NCBI RefSeq assembly: GCF_000786695.1
Contig: NZ_CP009962.1
Location: 5,456,001 to 5,520,000 of the forward strand
DNA length: 64,000 bases
DNA from: Collimonas arenae
Lineage (GTDB): Bacteria; Pseudomonadota; Gammaproteobacteria; Burkholderiales; Burkholderiaceae_D
Reading direction: 5' to 3'
Positions 53,060 to 63,321 of this stretch are shown piece by piece. The notes beneath the pieces were generated by a model. The model had not been told where the DNA came from. It saw nothing but the letters and a program-made list of their open reading frames with translations, and searched no databases. The translations under genes and the position numbers were made by a program. Numbering within the stretch: position 1 is the stretch's first letter; every line of letters begins with the position of its first letter.

Positions 53060-54946
53060 TTATTTAGCAGGGAAAACAGTTGGGTTGGCCGTGATGTAGG
53101 CGTTCAATTTGTCGACATTCAAGCTGCCGAAACCAGTCGCTGCACTCCATCCCGATGCATTGGCTTTCATGCCTGGATAAGTCGTGCTCCAGCCGTTGTA
53201 GTCGATTGCATCGCCATCTACTGCGGCGCTGGTCACAGGGAAGACCAGGCTGGCGTTCGATGGAATCGCTGCATACAGGGCCGAATTAGGGAAGCCCAGA
53301 TTATTGCCGTGCGCGGATTCCAGACGCGACCAGAAGCCGGCGAACATCGGCGCCGCCATGCTGGTACCGCCTACTACGCCTGCTGCGGTGCCGCCGTTAT
53401 TCGACGCAGTGATGTAGATATAGGTGCCGCTGGCCGAAGCCGCATCGAATACCAGATCAGGCAAACCGCGCGTGGTGTGGCCGGTGCCGACGATGCTGGA
53501 AGTCTGCCAGCTTGGTGCGGTCTCATATTTACTGAAACCGCCGCCGGTGGACCAGATACGCACAGCGCTGCCGTCGCCGGTCTGGGCGGTACCTTCGTTC
53601 CACACCGCCTGGCCGTTATAGGCGCCGGCGGAAGTAGTGAACAAGGCCGTGCCGCCAACCGTAGTCACATACGGCGAACTGGCTGGCTCGCTCACGTCAT
53701 AGGTCTTTTTCTTGGTGGTCGTGTTGGCCACGCCAGGATTTCCCTGGGAGTCCGTGTCGCAGTTATAAGGACCGGCATCGCCGGAGGCCACCGAGAAAGT
53801 GATACCTTGCGCCACGGCTTGTTCAAACACCGCGTCATCTGCCGCTTGCGAGCCCGAAGACTTGGCTGAAGCTTCGCACTCGCCCAGCGACACGTTGACC
53901 ACGCTGGCGACGTTGGCAGTCACGGCGGCGTTATAGGCAGCAGTCAGCGGCGCATCTTCCATCGAGCTTGCGGTGTAGAAAATCAGTTGCTTGACGCCGC
54001 CGGAAGCGCCGTAGATCACCTGGCTGTCCAGGGCCCATTCCACTTCGCCCGATTCATCCGAGCTCTGGCTACCGACATACACTACGGTAGGCGTCAGTTT
54101 TGGCAAGCTTGGATTATTGCTGAGGAAAGTCTGGAAATCGTTCAGGGTGTATGTCATGTCGCCTTCGGAAATCGTGCCCACCACGGCATTCGATGCAGCC
54201 GGTGTCGAGACCGCGCCGTAGATGCCTGGATATTGCACCGGCGTGTGCGATGTTTCCGTCCCGGCCGCTGCCTGGACTATCGATTTTTGCGTGCTGTGCA
54301 AACCGCTGTGTGTAACGTGGTGGATCGCCGCATTTTGCAGGCCTAGCACCGAACCGACGATGGTCGCCAGTTCCGGCGGCACTTGTGCTGCGGTTTCATT
54401 GGCGTAAACGTTGCGGCCTTCATGCGTGAAGCGCTTCAGGGAAGTGTTGAACGCTTGCTTGACAGTCGCTGCGGTACCGTCGGCGCTGACCAGCAGACGG
54501 TTCGAGCTGACGTTGATATTCTTGAAGCCGGCTTTGCTCAAGTGCGCGGTGACGGCGTCGACCTGTGCTTGCGTAGGCGAGTATTGCGCAGCGAATTGCG
54601 CTGGCGTCAGAAATTTGTGATACACCGAACTGCCGGGTGTATAGAGTTCTTTGACGAAGCTGTCCAGTTGCGCCTTGTTACGCAGTTGCAGCGCAACGGT
54701 CACGCTTTTTTCTTCGCCCTGCGCCATGTCCACAGCAACCTTGTCTGCTGTCACGGCAACGCCAGTGCTGTCGTGCGTTTGTACGCGCGGCAGGAAAGCG
54801 TCTGTCTTGGTCGATACCCAGTTCGAGGTATCTGTGCCCGCGTGCGCCGCCATGCCGATGCAGGCCAGGGACAACGCTAAGGCCAATGTGCTGATACGCG
54901 GTACTGCGAATTCCCCTGCTTTTGCTGCTGATGCTTTCGATTTCAT
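53060..54946 (-). CDS. Secreted S53 (sedolisin/pseudomonalisin) peptidase
   Basis: 628 residues. Signal peptide ends in AAHA near residue 38; an N-terminal pro-domain (about 60-230: VTVALQLRNKAQLDSFVKELY, in part; TPGSSVYHKFLTPAQFAAQYSP) precedes the S53 catalytic domain. The catalytic Glu and Asp are in SGEVEWALDSQ, and the serine is in GGTSMAAPMFAGF. It is an acid-active secreted peptidase. Start at ATG 54946 after AAAGGAATAAAAA; the upstream frame to 55111 has no support. Followed by a terminator at 52909. Confidence 0.93.
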   Translation of the reverse strand: MKSKASAAKAGEFAVPRISTLALALSLACIGMAAHAGTDTSNWVSTKTDAFLPRVQTHDSTGVAVTADKVAVDMAQGEEKSVTVALQLRNKAQLDSFVKELYTPGSSVYHKFLTPAQFAAQYSPTQAQVDAVTAHLSKAGFKNINVSSNRLLVSADGTAATVKQAFNTSLKRFTHEGRNVYANETAAQVPPELATIVGSVLGLQNAAIHHVTHSGLHSTQKSIVQAAAGTETSHTPVQYPGIYGAVSTPAASNAVVGTISEGDMTYTLNDFQTFLSNNPSLPKLTPTVVYVGSQSSDESGEVEWALDSQVIYGASGGVKQLIFYTASSMEDAPLTAAYNAAVTANVASVVNVSLGECEASAKSSGSQAADDAVFEQAVAQGITFSVASGDAGPYNCDTDSQGNPGVANTTTKKKTYDVSEPASSPYVTTVGGTALFTTSAGAYNGQAVWNEGTAQTGDGSAVRIWSTGGGFSKYETAPSWQTSSIVGTGHTTRGLPDLVFDAASASGTYIYITASNNGGTAAGVVGGTSMAAPMFAGFWSRLESAHGNNLGFPNSALYAAIPSNASLVFPVTSAAVDGDAIDYNGWSTTYPGMKANASGWSAATGFGSLNVDKLNAYITANPTVFPAK

Positions 54947-55861
54947 TTTTTTATTCCTTTTAAAATATGCAACACCGAAACAACGTGGAAACAGCTTGCG
55001 ACAACGCTTGAGCGCACCTTTCCATACACCCGGAATGCAATGCATGCGTGATGAGTCCTCCCTGCACCTTAGAACCGCGGGCACACACAAACGACAAATG
55101 TGCGAAACCACAAGGTTGCAAAAAGCAGCCTTACATGAACACGCTAAGCGTCAGATATGCATCGCCTGTAGCGATGCGGGATTAACGAACCTCTAGCTCG
55201 TTACTGGGATGGCCGGTGCGCGACCCTTGGTGATCGCGCAACCTGTGCCGGGATACGGGAGAAAATACGGGAGAAAATAGGATGAAGGAAATCCAAAACC
55301 TGTTCGGATTGCGACTGCAGAAACGCTGCTGGTTCTAAAGACTTAACGCCGGTCATCACTATTCCCTTTTAAGGACCATCGATACGACAGCATTACGCTT
55401 GTGGGGTAAGTGTCGCTACAAAAAATCTGTATTTCCACATGCCTGATGTTGCAAATTACAGCCTCAGCATAAGTCTTAAATTTCCACACTGCAATATTTA
55501 CTCATCCGTTCTTACAATTTGTTTCATCTTAAAAAGGATAGAAAATTCCGTACCTGCGGGAGATACAAAAAGACATATTTAAATACAAGAATGAACATGG
55601 AAATATTGGCCGAAACACCGCATAAACATTAGTTCTCGGTATTTTCTTATTGCTGCACCTTGGTGCATTTTTATTTTAAAAAAGGGCTGTATTGAGCTAA
55701 AAGCGAAGAGCGGAATTTATGTCTTCTTAGGCGTCGGAAATGAGCTATTTCGTTTGTATAAAACTGCTTGCCAAAGACGGCTGATTCGCCGGTGCACAAT
55801 TGATCTGCGGACGTCAGGAGGATCAGAATTTCCGCAGATGAATGTGCACCGTTGTCATTGA
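54947..55861. other. 915-bp gap upstream of the S53 peptidase
   Basis: Mostly AT-rich, with no convincing gene. It should contain the peptidase promoter. A 12-bp tandem repeat ATACGGGAGAAA occurs twice at about 55253-55276. A 69-codon minus frame at 55671-55880 has no homology and overlaps gabD. Confidence 0.45.
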
Positions 55862-57316
55862 TCAGATACCGCCCATGCACAAATATTTGATCACCTGGTA
55901 ATCCTCGATCCCGTACTTCGATCCCTCGCGCCCCAGGCCGGATTGCTTGACGCCCCCGAATGGTGCGACTTCATTGGAAATCAAACCGGTGTTGATGCCT
56001 ACCATGCCGCTTTCCAGCCCTTCGGCGACGCGCCAGATGCGGCCGATATCGCGCGAGTAAAAATAACTGGCGAGTCCGAACTCGGTATCGTTGGCCAGCG
56101 CCACCGCTTCTTCATCGGTTTTGAAACGGAACAGCGGCGCCATCGGACCGAAGGTCTCTTCGCGCGCCACCATCATGTCGGCGGTAACGTCAGCCAGCAC
56201 GGTCGGCTCGAAAAAACTCTGTCCCAGCGCATGCCGTTTCCCGCCGGCCAGCACGCGTGCGCCCTTTGCCACTGCGTCCGCAATATGCTGCTCGACCTTG
56301 AGCACCGCCTTCTGGTCGATCAGCGGGCCTTGCGTGACGCCCTCTTGCAAACCATTGCCAACCTTCAGCCTGGCCACTGCCGCGACCAGTTTCTCCGCGA
56401 AGGCATCGTAGACGCCGTCTTGCACATACAGGCGATTGGCGCATACGCAGGTTTGTCCGGCGTTGCGATATTTGGACGCCATCGCGCCTTCTACGGCGGC
56501 ATCCAGGTCGGCGTCGTCAAACACGATGAATGGCGCATTGCCGCCCAGTTCCAGCGACAGTTTCTTGATAGTGGCGGCGCATTGTTCCATCAGCAAACGG
56601 CCGACGCCGGTAGAGCCGGTAAACGTGAGCTTGCGCACGATAGGATTGCTGGTCATTTCCGCGCCGATTTCGCGCGCCGAACCGGTCACCACGCTAAACA
56701 CGCCGGCCGGGATGCCGGCGCGCTCAGCCAGCACCGCCAGCGCCAGCGCCGAGAACGGCGTCGACTCCGCCGGTTTGAGCACCATGGTGCAGCCTGCAGC
56801 CAGCGCCGGACCTGCTTTGCGGGTAATCATCGCCGCTGGAAAATTCCATGGCGTGATCGCTGCGCAAACCCCGATCGGCTCCTTCACCACCACGATGCGC
56901 GTACCCGGCGTCGGCGATGGAATCGTGTCGCCGCCAGCACGCTTGCCCTCCTCCGCAAACCATTCGATGAACGAGGCGGCATAGGCGATTTCGCCTTTGG
57001 ATTCGGCCAAAGGCTTGCCCTGTTCCACGGTCATGATCAGGGCCAGGTCGTCGAGGTTGGCCAGCATCAGGTCATTCCATTTGCGCAGGATGATGCTGCG
57101 TTCCTTGGCGGTCTTGCGCCGCCATTGACGCCAGGCGTCGTTGGCGGCGGAAATCGCGCGGCGCGTTTCAGCAGCGCCCATCAGCGGCACGCTACCGATG
57201 GTTTCTCCGGTGGCGGGATTGGTCACCGCATGCGTTCCACCGCCGTCGGCGTTGCACCACTCGCCATTCAGATAAGCTTGCTGACGGAACAATGAGGGAT
57301 CTTTCAATTGCATCAT
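55862..57316 (-). CDS. gabD: NADP-dependent succinate-semialdehyde dehydrogenase
   Basis: 484 residues. Aldehyde dehydrogenase family with ITPWNFPAAMITRK, catalytic Glu in LELGGNAPFIVFDDAD, and catalytic Cys in NAGQTCVCANRLYV. It oxidises succinate semialdehyde to succinate, the second step of GABA breakdown. Start at ATG 57316 after TTAGGAGTTACCTC. It is the last gene of the gabT-ABC-gabD set on the minus strand. Confidence 0.94.
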   Translation of the reverse strand: MMQLKDPSLFRQQAYLNGEWCNADGGGTHAVTNPATGETIGSVPLMGAAETRRAISAANDAWRQWRRKTAKERSIILRKWNDLMLANLDDLALIMTVEQGKPLAESKGEIAYAASFIEWFAEEGKRAGGDTIPSPTPGTRIVVVKEPIGVCAAITPWNFPAAMITRKAGPALAAGCTMVLKPAESTPFSALALAVLAERAGIPAGVFSVVTGSAREIGAEMTSNPIVRKLTFTGSTGVGRLLMEQCAATIKKLSLELGGNAPFIVFDDADLDAAVEGAMASKYRNAGQTCVCANRLYVQDGVYDAFAEKLVAAVARLKVGNGLQEGVTQGPLIDQKAVLKVEQHIADAVAKGARVLAGGKRHALGQSFFEPTVLADVTADMMVAREETFGPMAPLFRFKTDEEAVALANDTEFGLASYFYSRDIGRIWRVAEGLESGMVGINTGLISNEVAPFGGVKQSGLGREGSKYGIEDYQVIKYLCMGGI

Positions 57317-57406
57317 GAGGTAACTCCTAAGAACAGGGAAGACCGGTATGGTTGACTGCACCATACAGGTTGAAAAGCGGTAACTTGCCGGCAAGCGATG
57401 ACAGAG

Positions 57407-58240
57407 CTATATCTTGGCGAGCGCCTTGTTGCGACCGCGTATCCATTCCAGCGCCAGCAACAGGCAGGTGGAAAACACGATCAGGATAGTGGCCAACGCA
57501 GCGATGGTCGGGCTGATGTTTTCCTTAATGCCGGTAAACATCTGGCGCGGCAAGGTTGCTTGTCCTGGGCCGGCGACAAACAAGGTTACCACCACATCGT
57601 CGAACGATGTCGCGAAGGCGAATAATGCGCCGGAAATCAAACCCGGGGCGATAACCGGTAATGTGATGCGGAAGAAAGTCGAGAGCGGACTGGCGCCGAG
57701 ACTGAGGCTGGCGCGCACGAGGTTCTGGTTGAATCCCTGTAAGGTCGCCAGCACCGTTGTCACTACAAACGGCGCGCCCAGCGCCGCATGCGCGAGTATC
57801 AATCCTGTATAGCTGTCGGACAAACCGATCTGCGCGAAGAACAGATAGACGCCGACGCCGACCACCACCACCGGCACCACCATCGGCGAAATCAGCACCG
57901 CCATCAGCAAACCCTTGCCACGGAAATCAGCCTTGTTCAAACCGACAGCTGCCAGTGTGCCAAGTAGGGTCGCCAGCATGGTCGCCAACGGCGCCACGAT
58001 AAAACTATTCTTGGCGGCGCTGACCCACTCCTCCGACTGCACCAGGTTTTGATACCAGCGCATGGAAAAACCGTGGATCGGATAGACCAGGAAAGTACTG
58101 TCGCTGAACGATAGCGGAATAATCACCAGGATCGGCAACAACAGGAACAGCAGCACCAGCAGATTGAAGCTGCGCGAAAAATAAAACCATACGCGTTCGG
58201 TGAGCGATACATAAGGTGGAAATTGTGGAAATAGTTTCAT
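57407..58240 (-). CDS. ABC transporter permease (PotC-like)
   Basis: 277 residues with six helices and the permease EAA-type loop (RASLSLGASPLSTFFRITLP). It starts 3 bp after the stop of the PotB-like gene, so they form a heteromeric inner-membrane channel. With the upstream binding protein it imports a polyamine or GABA-like solute. Confidence 0.9.
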   Translation of the reverse strand: MKLFPQFPPYVSLTERVWFYFSRSFNLLVLLFLLLPILVIIPLSFSDSTFLVYPIHGFSMRWYQNLVQSEEWVSAAKNSFIVAPLATMLATLLGTLAAVGLNKADFRGKGLLMAVLISPMVVPVVVVGVGVYLFFAQIGLSDSYTGLILAHAALGAPFVVTTVLATLQGFNQNLVRASLSLGASPLSTFFRITLPVIAPGLISGALFAFATSFDDVVVTLFVAGPGQATLPRQMFTGIKENISPTIAALATILIVFSTCLLLALEWIRGRNKALAKI

Positions 58241-58243
58241 GAT

Positions 58244-59539
58244 TTAAGCCATGCTCACGTCGGTTTTTGTAAAGCGGCGATACACGCCGTACAGCACCAG
58301 CGTCGCAGCAAACAGCAAAGCGCCGAGCGCACAAGCCATGCCCCAGTTGATGGTGACATTGGTAAAGTAAGCGATGTAATAGCTGACCATCTGTTCGTTG
58401 GGCCCGCCTAGCAAGGCTGGCGTAATGTAATAACCGACCGAAAGGATAAACACCAGCAAGGCGCCGGCGCCGATACCCGGATAGGTCTGTGGCACATACA
58501 CGCGCCAGAAGGCTGCAAACGGATGACTGCCGAGCGACACCGCCGCACGCATATAGGTTGGCGGAATCGCCTTCATCACGCTATACAGCGGCAAGATCAT
58601 GAATGGCAGCAGGATATGCGTCATCGCGATGTAGACGCCGATGCGGTTGAACAGCAGCTCCAAGGGCGCCTGCGTCAGGCCGGTCGCCATCAAGGCTTTA
58701 TTGACCAGCCCTTCCGATTGCAGCAGCACGATCCAGGCCGCGACCCGCACCAGGATCGAGGTCCAGAATGGAATCAGCACCAGGATCATGAACAGGTTGG
58801 CGCGCCGCTCAGACATGGTCGACAGCCAATAGGCCAGCGGATAGCCGAGCACCAGGCAAGCCAGCGTGGCGACCAGCCCCATCCAGAAGGTGCGGCCGAA
58901 AATCTTTTGATACACCGAGGCATCCGGATCGGCTTTTTCAATATGGCCGAAAGCGTCTTGCTTCAGGTCCAGCGCTGCCAGCAGGTAATAGGGAGAGTAC
59001 GGCGCGCCATTCTTGGCGATCACCTGCCAGTACGGCAATTGATTCCACTGCTCATCGATATCGATCAGTGCCTGCTTGATCTGCGCAGGCGGCAACGGCT
59101 TGCCGTCCGCATCCAGCAAGGGCAAGGCGCGCGCGGTTTTCATGATGATGGAACGGGCGCCGGAAATTTCCGAATTCAAGCGGCGTGCCAGTGATCCGGC
59201 AGAACTGTCTTCGCGCGCCTGCAGCAGATCCGTCGCCAGTCCGGCATAGGCGGCGTCCGGAGGACTGCTCTTGCGATCCCAGCCGGCCAGGGCGGCCACG
59301 GTATGCGGCAGCGTCGTCGCGATTTCCGGGTTCTCCACGGCGCGCTTAAGCAGCATGGCGATCGGCACCAGGAAAGTCAGCAGCAGGAAAATCGCCAGCG
59401 GTGCGATCAGTGCCAGCGCCGCGGCACGCTTGCGGAATTGCGCTTGCCGCAATTCACGCTTGAGCTGCGAGTTGGGCGGCGCTGCCGGCGGCGCCATCGG
59501 CATCGGGTTGACGCCGACGGAGGATGCAATAGAAGTCAT
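58244..59539 (-). CDS. ABC transporter permease (PotB-like) with long periplasmic insertion
   Basis: 431 residues, against about 275 in E. coli PotB. Helices at about 40-62 and 221-430; the extra region (about 65-215: ARRLNSEISGARSIIMKT, LLDADGKPLPPAQIKQALIDI in part) is predicted soluble and periplasmic. The EAA-type loop is in the last third (AAVSLGSHPFAAFWRVYVPQ). The insertion is common in Burkholderiales PotB-like proteins as I recall, and may contact the binding protein. Confidence 0.88.
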   Translation of the reverse strand: MTSIASSVGVNPMPMAPPAAPPNSQLKRELRQAQFRKRAAALALIAPLAIFLLLTFLVPIAMLLKRAVENPEIATTLPHTVAALAGWDRKSSPPDAAYAGLATDLLQAREDSSAGSLARRLNSEISGARSIIMKTARALPLLDADGKPLPPAQIKQALIDIDEQWNQLPYWQVIAKNGAPYSPYYLLAALDLKQDAFGHIEKADPDASVYQKIFGRTFWMGLVATLACLVLGYPLAYWLSTMSERRANLFMILVLIPFWTSILVRVAAWIVLLQSEGLVNKALMATGLTQAPLELLFNRIGVYIAMTHILLPFMILPLYSVMKAIPPTYMRAAVSLGSHPFAAFWRVYVPQTYPGIGAGALLVFILSVGYYITPALLGGPNEQMVSYYIAYFTNVTINWGMACALGALLFAATLVLYGVYRRFTKTDVSMA

Positions 59540-59624
59540 GATGATCCGGCTTTAGCAAAAAGAGGAATGCAAAGAACTGTCGCTGGCCACGAAGAACTCT
59601 CCATGGCCAGCGGCGGCAGCCTGC

Positions 59625-60668
59625 TTACTTGGCGGCCCAGGCAGTGAAGCGCTGTTCCAGTTCTTCCCCATGATCTGTCCAGAACGACTGGCTCAGCGCC
59701 AAGGCATCCTTGGCGTTGGTCGGCGAAGTCGGCAGGTTGGCCAGCACTTTCGGATCCAGCAGCTTGAGCGCCTGGTTGTTCACCGGACCATAGGAAATAT
59801 TGCTGGCATAGGCTTTTTGCGATTCTGGCTTGCTGGCGAAGGCGACGAATTTCTCGGCGTCGGCCTTGTTCGGCGTGCCCTTCGGAATCACCCAGAAATC
59901 GAGCGTGTAGATGCTGCCTGTCCAGCTGACCTTGAGGTTCTTGCCTTCGCGCTGGGCAGCATCGATGCGGCCGTTAAAAGCACTCGACATCACGACGTCG
60001 CCCGCTACCAGGAATTGGGGCGGCTGGGCGCCGGCTTCCCACCACTGGATATTCGGTTTCAGCTCATCCAGTTTCTTGAAAGCGCGATCGACGCCGGCCT
60101 TGGTGCCGAGCAGCTTGTAGACATCTTTCGGCGCCACGCCATCCGCCATCAGTGCGAACTCCAGGTTATTCTCCGCGCCCTTCTTCAGAGCACGCTTGCC
60201 GGGAAATTTCTTGGTATCCCAGAAATCGGCCCAGCTCTTTGGCGCGCTCTTGAGCTTGTCGGCATCGTAGGCCAGCACGGTCGACCAGACGAAGGCGCCA
60301 ACACCGCACTCATGAATGGCGGCGGGATTGAAATCGGCCTTGTTGCCGATCTTGCTGAAATCGATCTTTTCCAGCAAGCCTTCTTCGCAGGCACGGCCGA
60401 TATCGCCTGCATCCACTTCGACCGCATCCCAGCTGACCTTCTTGGCCTCGACCATGGCCTTGACCTTGGCCAGTTCACCGTTGAATTCCACTACGGTGAT
60501 CTTGTCGCCGCTAGCCTTGGCGTAGGGATCGATGTAGGCGACCTTCTGCGCTGCGCCGTTGGCGCCGCCGAAATTGACCACCGTCAGCGCAGCTGCTTGC
60601 GCCATGCCGATGACGGCCAGCGACAGTACGATGCTGCTAAATACAGGTTTGAATACAGACTTCATCAC
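59625..60668 (-). CDS. Periplasmic polyamine/GABA-type binding protein (PotD-like)
   Basis: 347 residues. Signal peptide ends AQAA near 26, followed by LTVVNFGGANGAAQKVAYIDPYAK and other extracellular solute-binding protein features (YGPVNNQALKLLDP, SWTGSIYTLDFWVIPKGT). It delivers the solute to the PotB/PotC pair. Which of putrescine, spermidine or GABA it binds is not evident; the neighbours suggest GABA or an upstream precursor. Confidence 0.88.
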   Translation of the reverse strand: MMKSVFKPVFSSIVLSLAVIGMAQAAALTVVNFGGANGAAQKVAYIDPYAKASGDKITVVEFNGELAKVKAMVEAKKVSWDAVEVDAGDIGRACEEGLLEKIDFSKIGNKADFNPAAIHECGVGAFVWSTVLAYDADKLKSAPKSWADFWDTKKFPGKRALKKGAENNLEFALMADGVAPKDVYKLLGTKAGVDRAFKKLDELKPNIQWWEAGAQPPQFLVAGDVVMSSAFNGRIDAAQREGKNLKVSWTGSIYTLDFWVIPKGTPNKADAEKFVAFASKPESQKAYASNISYGPVNNQALKLLDPKVLANLPTSPTNAKDALALSQSFWTDHGEELEQRFTAWAAK

Positions 60669-60717
60669 GTCTCCTCGTGGTTTGAAAAAAGCAGGTCAGA
60701 ATTTTTTAATGTTGTTG

Positions 60718-61866
60718 TTAAATGAAAATGCGCAGGTGCTTGGGATCTATGTCCAATGCAACCACTGTGCCTTCGTTAAGCCCCATCAGAGCCGGGTCGT
60801 TCAGCGACAGTTTGACGAAGCAGTCCTCCTGCTGCGGAATCGCGCAGCGTACCCGCACGTGATCGCCGAAATAAATCAGGCTGCTGACATTGACCGGGAA
60901 AGCATTAGCGGTAGCGCTGGCCAGCGGCAACAGATGAATCCGCTCGGGGCGGATGCAGGCCACGACTTGCTGATTGACGCTGGCCTGGTTTGCGTTGACG
61001 CCGCTCAGCAAGCCGCCATGCGGAAGACGTACGGTGCCGTTAGCGCCGTCGGTTGCGCTAAGCACGCCATGGAAGCGGTTGTTATCGCCGATGAAACCGG
61101 CAACGAACAGGTTTTCCGGGTACTCGTAGAGACGATCGACCACGGCCAGCTGCTGGATGATCCCCTGGTCGAAAACGGCGACCCGGTCCGACATGGTCAG
61201 CGCTTCGCTTTGATCGTGCGTCACATACACAAAGGTGACGCCGAGACGTTTATGCAGGGCTTTCAGTTCAAGCTGCATGTGTTCGCGCAATTGCTTATCC
61301 AGCGCGCCCAGCGGCTCGTCCATCAACACCAGCTTGGGATCGAACACCAGCGCCCGCGCCAGCGCGATACGCTGTTGCTGGCCACCCGATAACTGCGCAG
61401 GATAACGATCGCCGAACTTGCCCATCTGGACCATGTCCAGCGCCCTTTTTACCTTGTCGACGCGCTCGCTGCCGTTGATATTGCGCACCCTTAGCGGGTA
61501 GGCAACGTTTTGCGCCACAGTCATGTGCGGGAACAGGGCGTAGTTCTGGAACACCATGCCGATATTGCGCTTGTGCGGCGGTACTTTATTGAGCAACTGG
61601 CCATCCAGGCGGATTTCGCCGCCTGTGGGAAACTCGAATCCTGCCAGCATCATCAGACATGTGGTCTTGCCGGAACCAGATGGCCCCAGCAAGGTCAGGA
61701 ATTCGCCGCGCTGGATATCCAGGTTGAGATTCTTGACGACCAGATTCTCGCCGTCATAGGTTTTCTTGACGCCGGAAAACTGCACCAGCGTATCCTGCGC
61801 GGCGGTATGGCTAGCGATATCCTCGGCAGACGACGCCAGGTGGGGAGCGATATTTTCTTGCTTCAA
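60718..61866 (-). CDS. ABC transporter ATP-binding protein (PotA-like)
   Basis: 382 residues from a TTG at 61866 (preceded by CAGGAGAACAAG). Walker A GPSGSGKTT, Q-loop, signature LSGGQQQRIALARAL, Walker B LVLMDEPLGALD and a C-terminal TOBE domain (CIRPERIHLLPLAS, YFGDHVRVRC). It drives the PotB/PotC/PotD-like importer. It lies 19 bp after gabT, so the transporter is co-transcribed with it. A longer frame to 61938 lacks homology. Confidence 0.92.
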   Translation of the reverse strand: MKQENIAPHLASSAEDIASHTAAQDTLVQFSGVKKTYDGENLVVKNLNLDIQRGEFLTLLGPSGSGKTTCLMMLAGFEFPTGGEIRLDGQLLNKVPPHKRNIGMVFQNYALFPHMTVAQNVAYPLRVRNINGSERVDKVKRALDMVQMGKFGDRYPAQLSGGQQQRIALARALVFDPKLVLMDEPLGALDKQLREHMQLELKALHKRLGVTFVYVTHDQSEALTMSDRVAVFDQGIIQQLAVVDRLYEYPENLFVAGFIGDNNRFHGVLSATDGANGTVRLPHGGLLSGVNANQASVNQQVVACIRPERIHLLPLASATANAFPVNVSSLIYFGDHVRVRCAIPQQEDCFVKLSLNDPALMGLNEGTVVALDIDPKHLRIFI

Positions 61867-61885
61867 CTTGTTCTCCTGCCAGGTT

Positions 61886-63208
61886 TCAAGCGGCCGCAAC
61901 GGTGCGCATTGCTGCGCACAGGATGGCCAGCGCTTCATCCATCAAGTTATCCTCTATGGTCAGCGGAAACAAGAAACGGATCGCATTACTGTAGACCCCG
62001 CAGCTCAGCAACAGCAAGCCGTTTTTGAGCGCTTCGGCCTGTACCTTCTTCGTGAACTCGGCATCGGGCTGGCGTGTGCCTGGCTGCATGAATTCCACCG
62101 CCACCATGGCTCCCAGGCCGCGAATATCGGCGATCTGCGGAATCTCCGCACGCAGGCTTTCCAATACTTGCTTGAGCTTGGCGCCCAGCAGATTGGCGCG
62201 CTCGACCAGTTTTTCTTCCTCGATCACTTCCAGCACAGCCAGTGCCGACGCCACCGCCAGCGGATTGCCGGCGTAAGTGCCGCCAAGACCGCCGGGCGCG
62301 GCCGCGTCCATAATTTCCGTCCTGCCGCAGACTGCCGACAAAGGCATGCCGCCGGCCAGGCTCTTGGCCATCGTCATCAGGTCAGGAATCACGCCGGAAT
62401 GTTCTACTGCGAACAACTTGCCGGTACGGGCGAAGCCGGTTTGCACTTCGTCAACGATCAGCAAGATGCCGTGTTCATCGCACAATGTGCGCAGCGCCTG
62501 CATGAAGGCCGGCGGCGCGGCGTAGAAACCACCCTCGCCTTGCACCGGCTCCAGGATGATCGCTGCGACACGCTTGGGATCGACGTCAGCCTTGAACAGG
62601 GATTGCAAGGCTGCCAATGACTGCTCCGGGCTGACGCCATGTAGCTCGACTGGAAACGGCACGTGGTAGACCTCGGCCGGGAACGGGCCGAAACCGACCT
62701 TGTATGGCACCACTTTGCCAGTCAGCGCCATGCCCATCATGGTGCGGCCGTGGAAAGCGCCTGAGAAAGCGATGACGGCGCTGCGGCCGGTGGCGGCACG
62801 GGCGATCTTGACGGCGTTTTCCACTGCTTCGGCGCCGGTCGAAAAGAAGGTGGTTTTCTTGGCATGATCGCCCGGCGTAATCGCATTGATGCGCTCGGCC
62901 AGTTCGACATAGCTGGCGTAGGGAACAATTTGATAAGCGGTGTGGGTGAATTTGCCGAGTTGTTCTTGCATTGCCGAAATCAATTTCGGATGGCGGTGGC
63001 CGGTGTTCAACACGGCGATGCCGGCGGCAAAATCGATAAAGCGGCGATTCTCGACATCCCAGATTTCGGCATTGAGGGCGTGCGAAGCATAGAAATCGCA
63101 CATGACGCCGACGCCGCGCGGGGTGGCTGCATTTTTCCGCTTGTGCAGTTCAGCGTTGCTATTTGAATTGGCGATGGCCGCCGCCGCGTGATATCCGTCG
63201 TTCTTCAT
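61886..63208 (-). CDS. gabT: 4-aminobutyrate aminotransferase
   Basis: 440 residues, class III aminotransferase. Pyridoxal-phosphate Lys in LMTMAKSLAGGMPLSAV, GAEAVENAVKIAR near residue 120 and IVDEVQTGFARTGKL near 240 match GabT. It converts GABA and 2-oxoglutarate to succinate semialdehyde and glutamate. Start ATG 63208 after CCAGGAGCCAGT. First gene of the minus-strand unit; a MocR-type regulator is divergent 113 bp away. Confidence 0.94.
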   Translation of the reverse strand: MKNDGYHAAAAIANSNSNAELHKRKNAATPRGVGVMCDFYASHALNAEIWDVENRRFIDFAAGIAVLNTGHRHPKLISAMQEQLGKFTHTAYQIVPYASYVELAERINAITPGDHAKKTTFFSTGAEAVENAVKIARAATGRSAVIAFSGAFHGRTMMGMALTGKVVPYKVGFGPFPAEVYHVPFPVELHGVSPEQSLAALQSLFKADVDPKRVAAIILEPVQGEGGFYAAPPAFMQALRTLCDEHGILLIVDEVQTGFARTGKLFAVEHSGVIPDLMTMAKSLAGGMPLSAVCGRTEIMDAAAPGGLGGTYAGNPLAVASALAVLEVIEEEKLVERANLLGAKLKQVLESLRAEIPQIADIRGLGAMVAVEFMQPGTRQPDAEFTKKVQAEALKNGLLLLSCGVYSNAIRFLFPLTIEDNLMDEALAILCAAMRTVAAA

Positions 63209-63321
63209 ACTGGCTCCTGGTTTAGATATGCGTTTTTTGTATGTGCAACTGCTTTGATGCATACTAAGGCCGGGCTGGCTCTATAATATAGTGCCACTTT
63301 CAGTTTTCTCATGGAGCCACT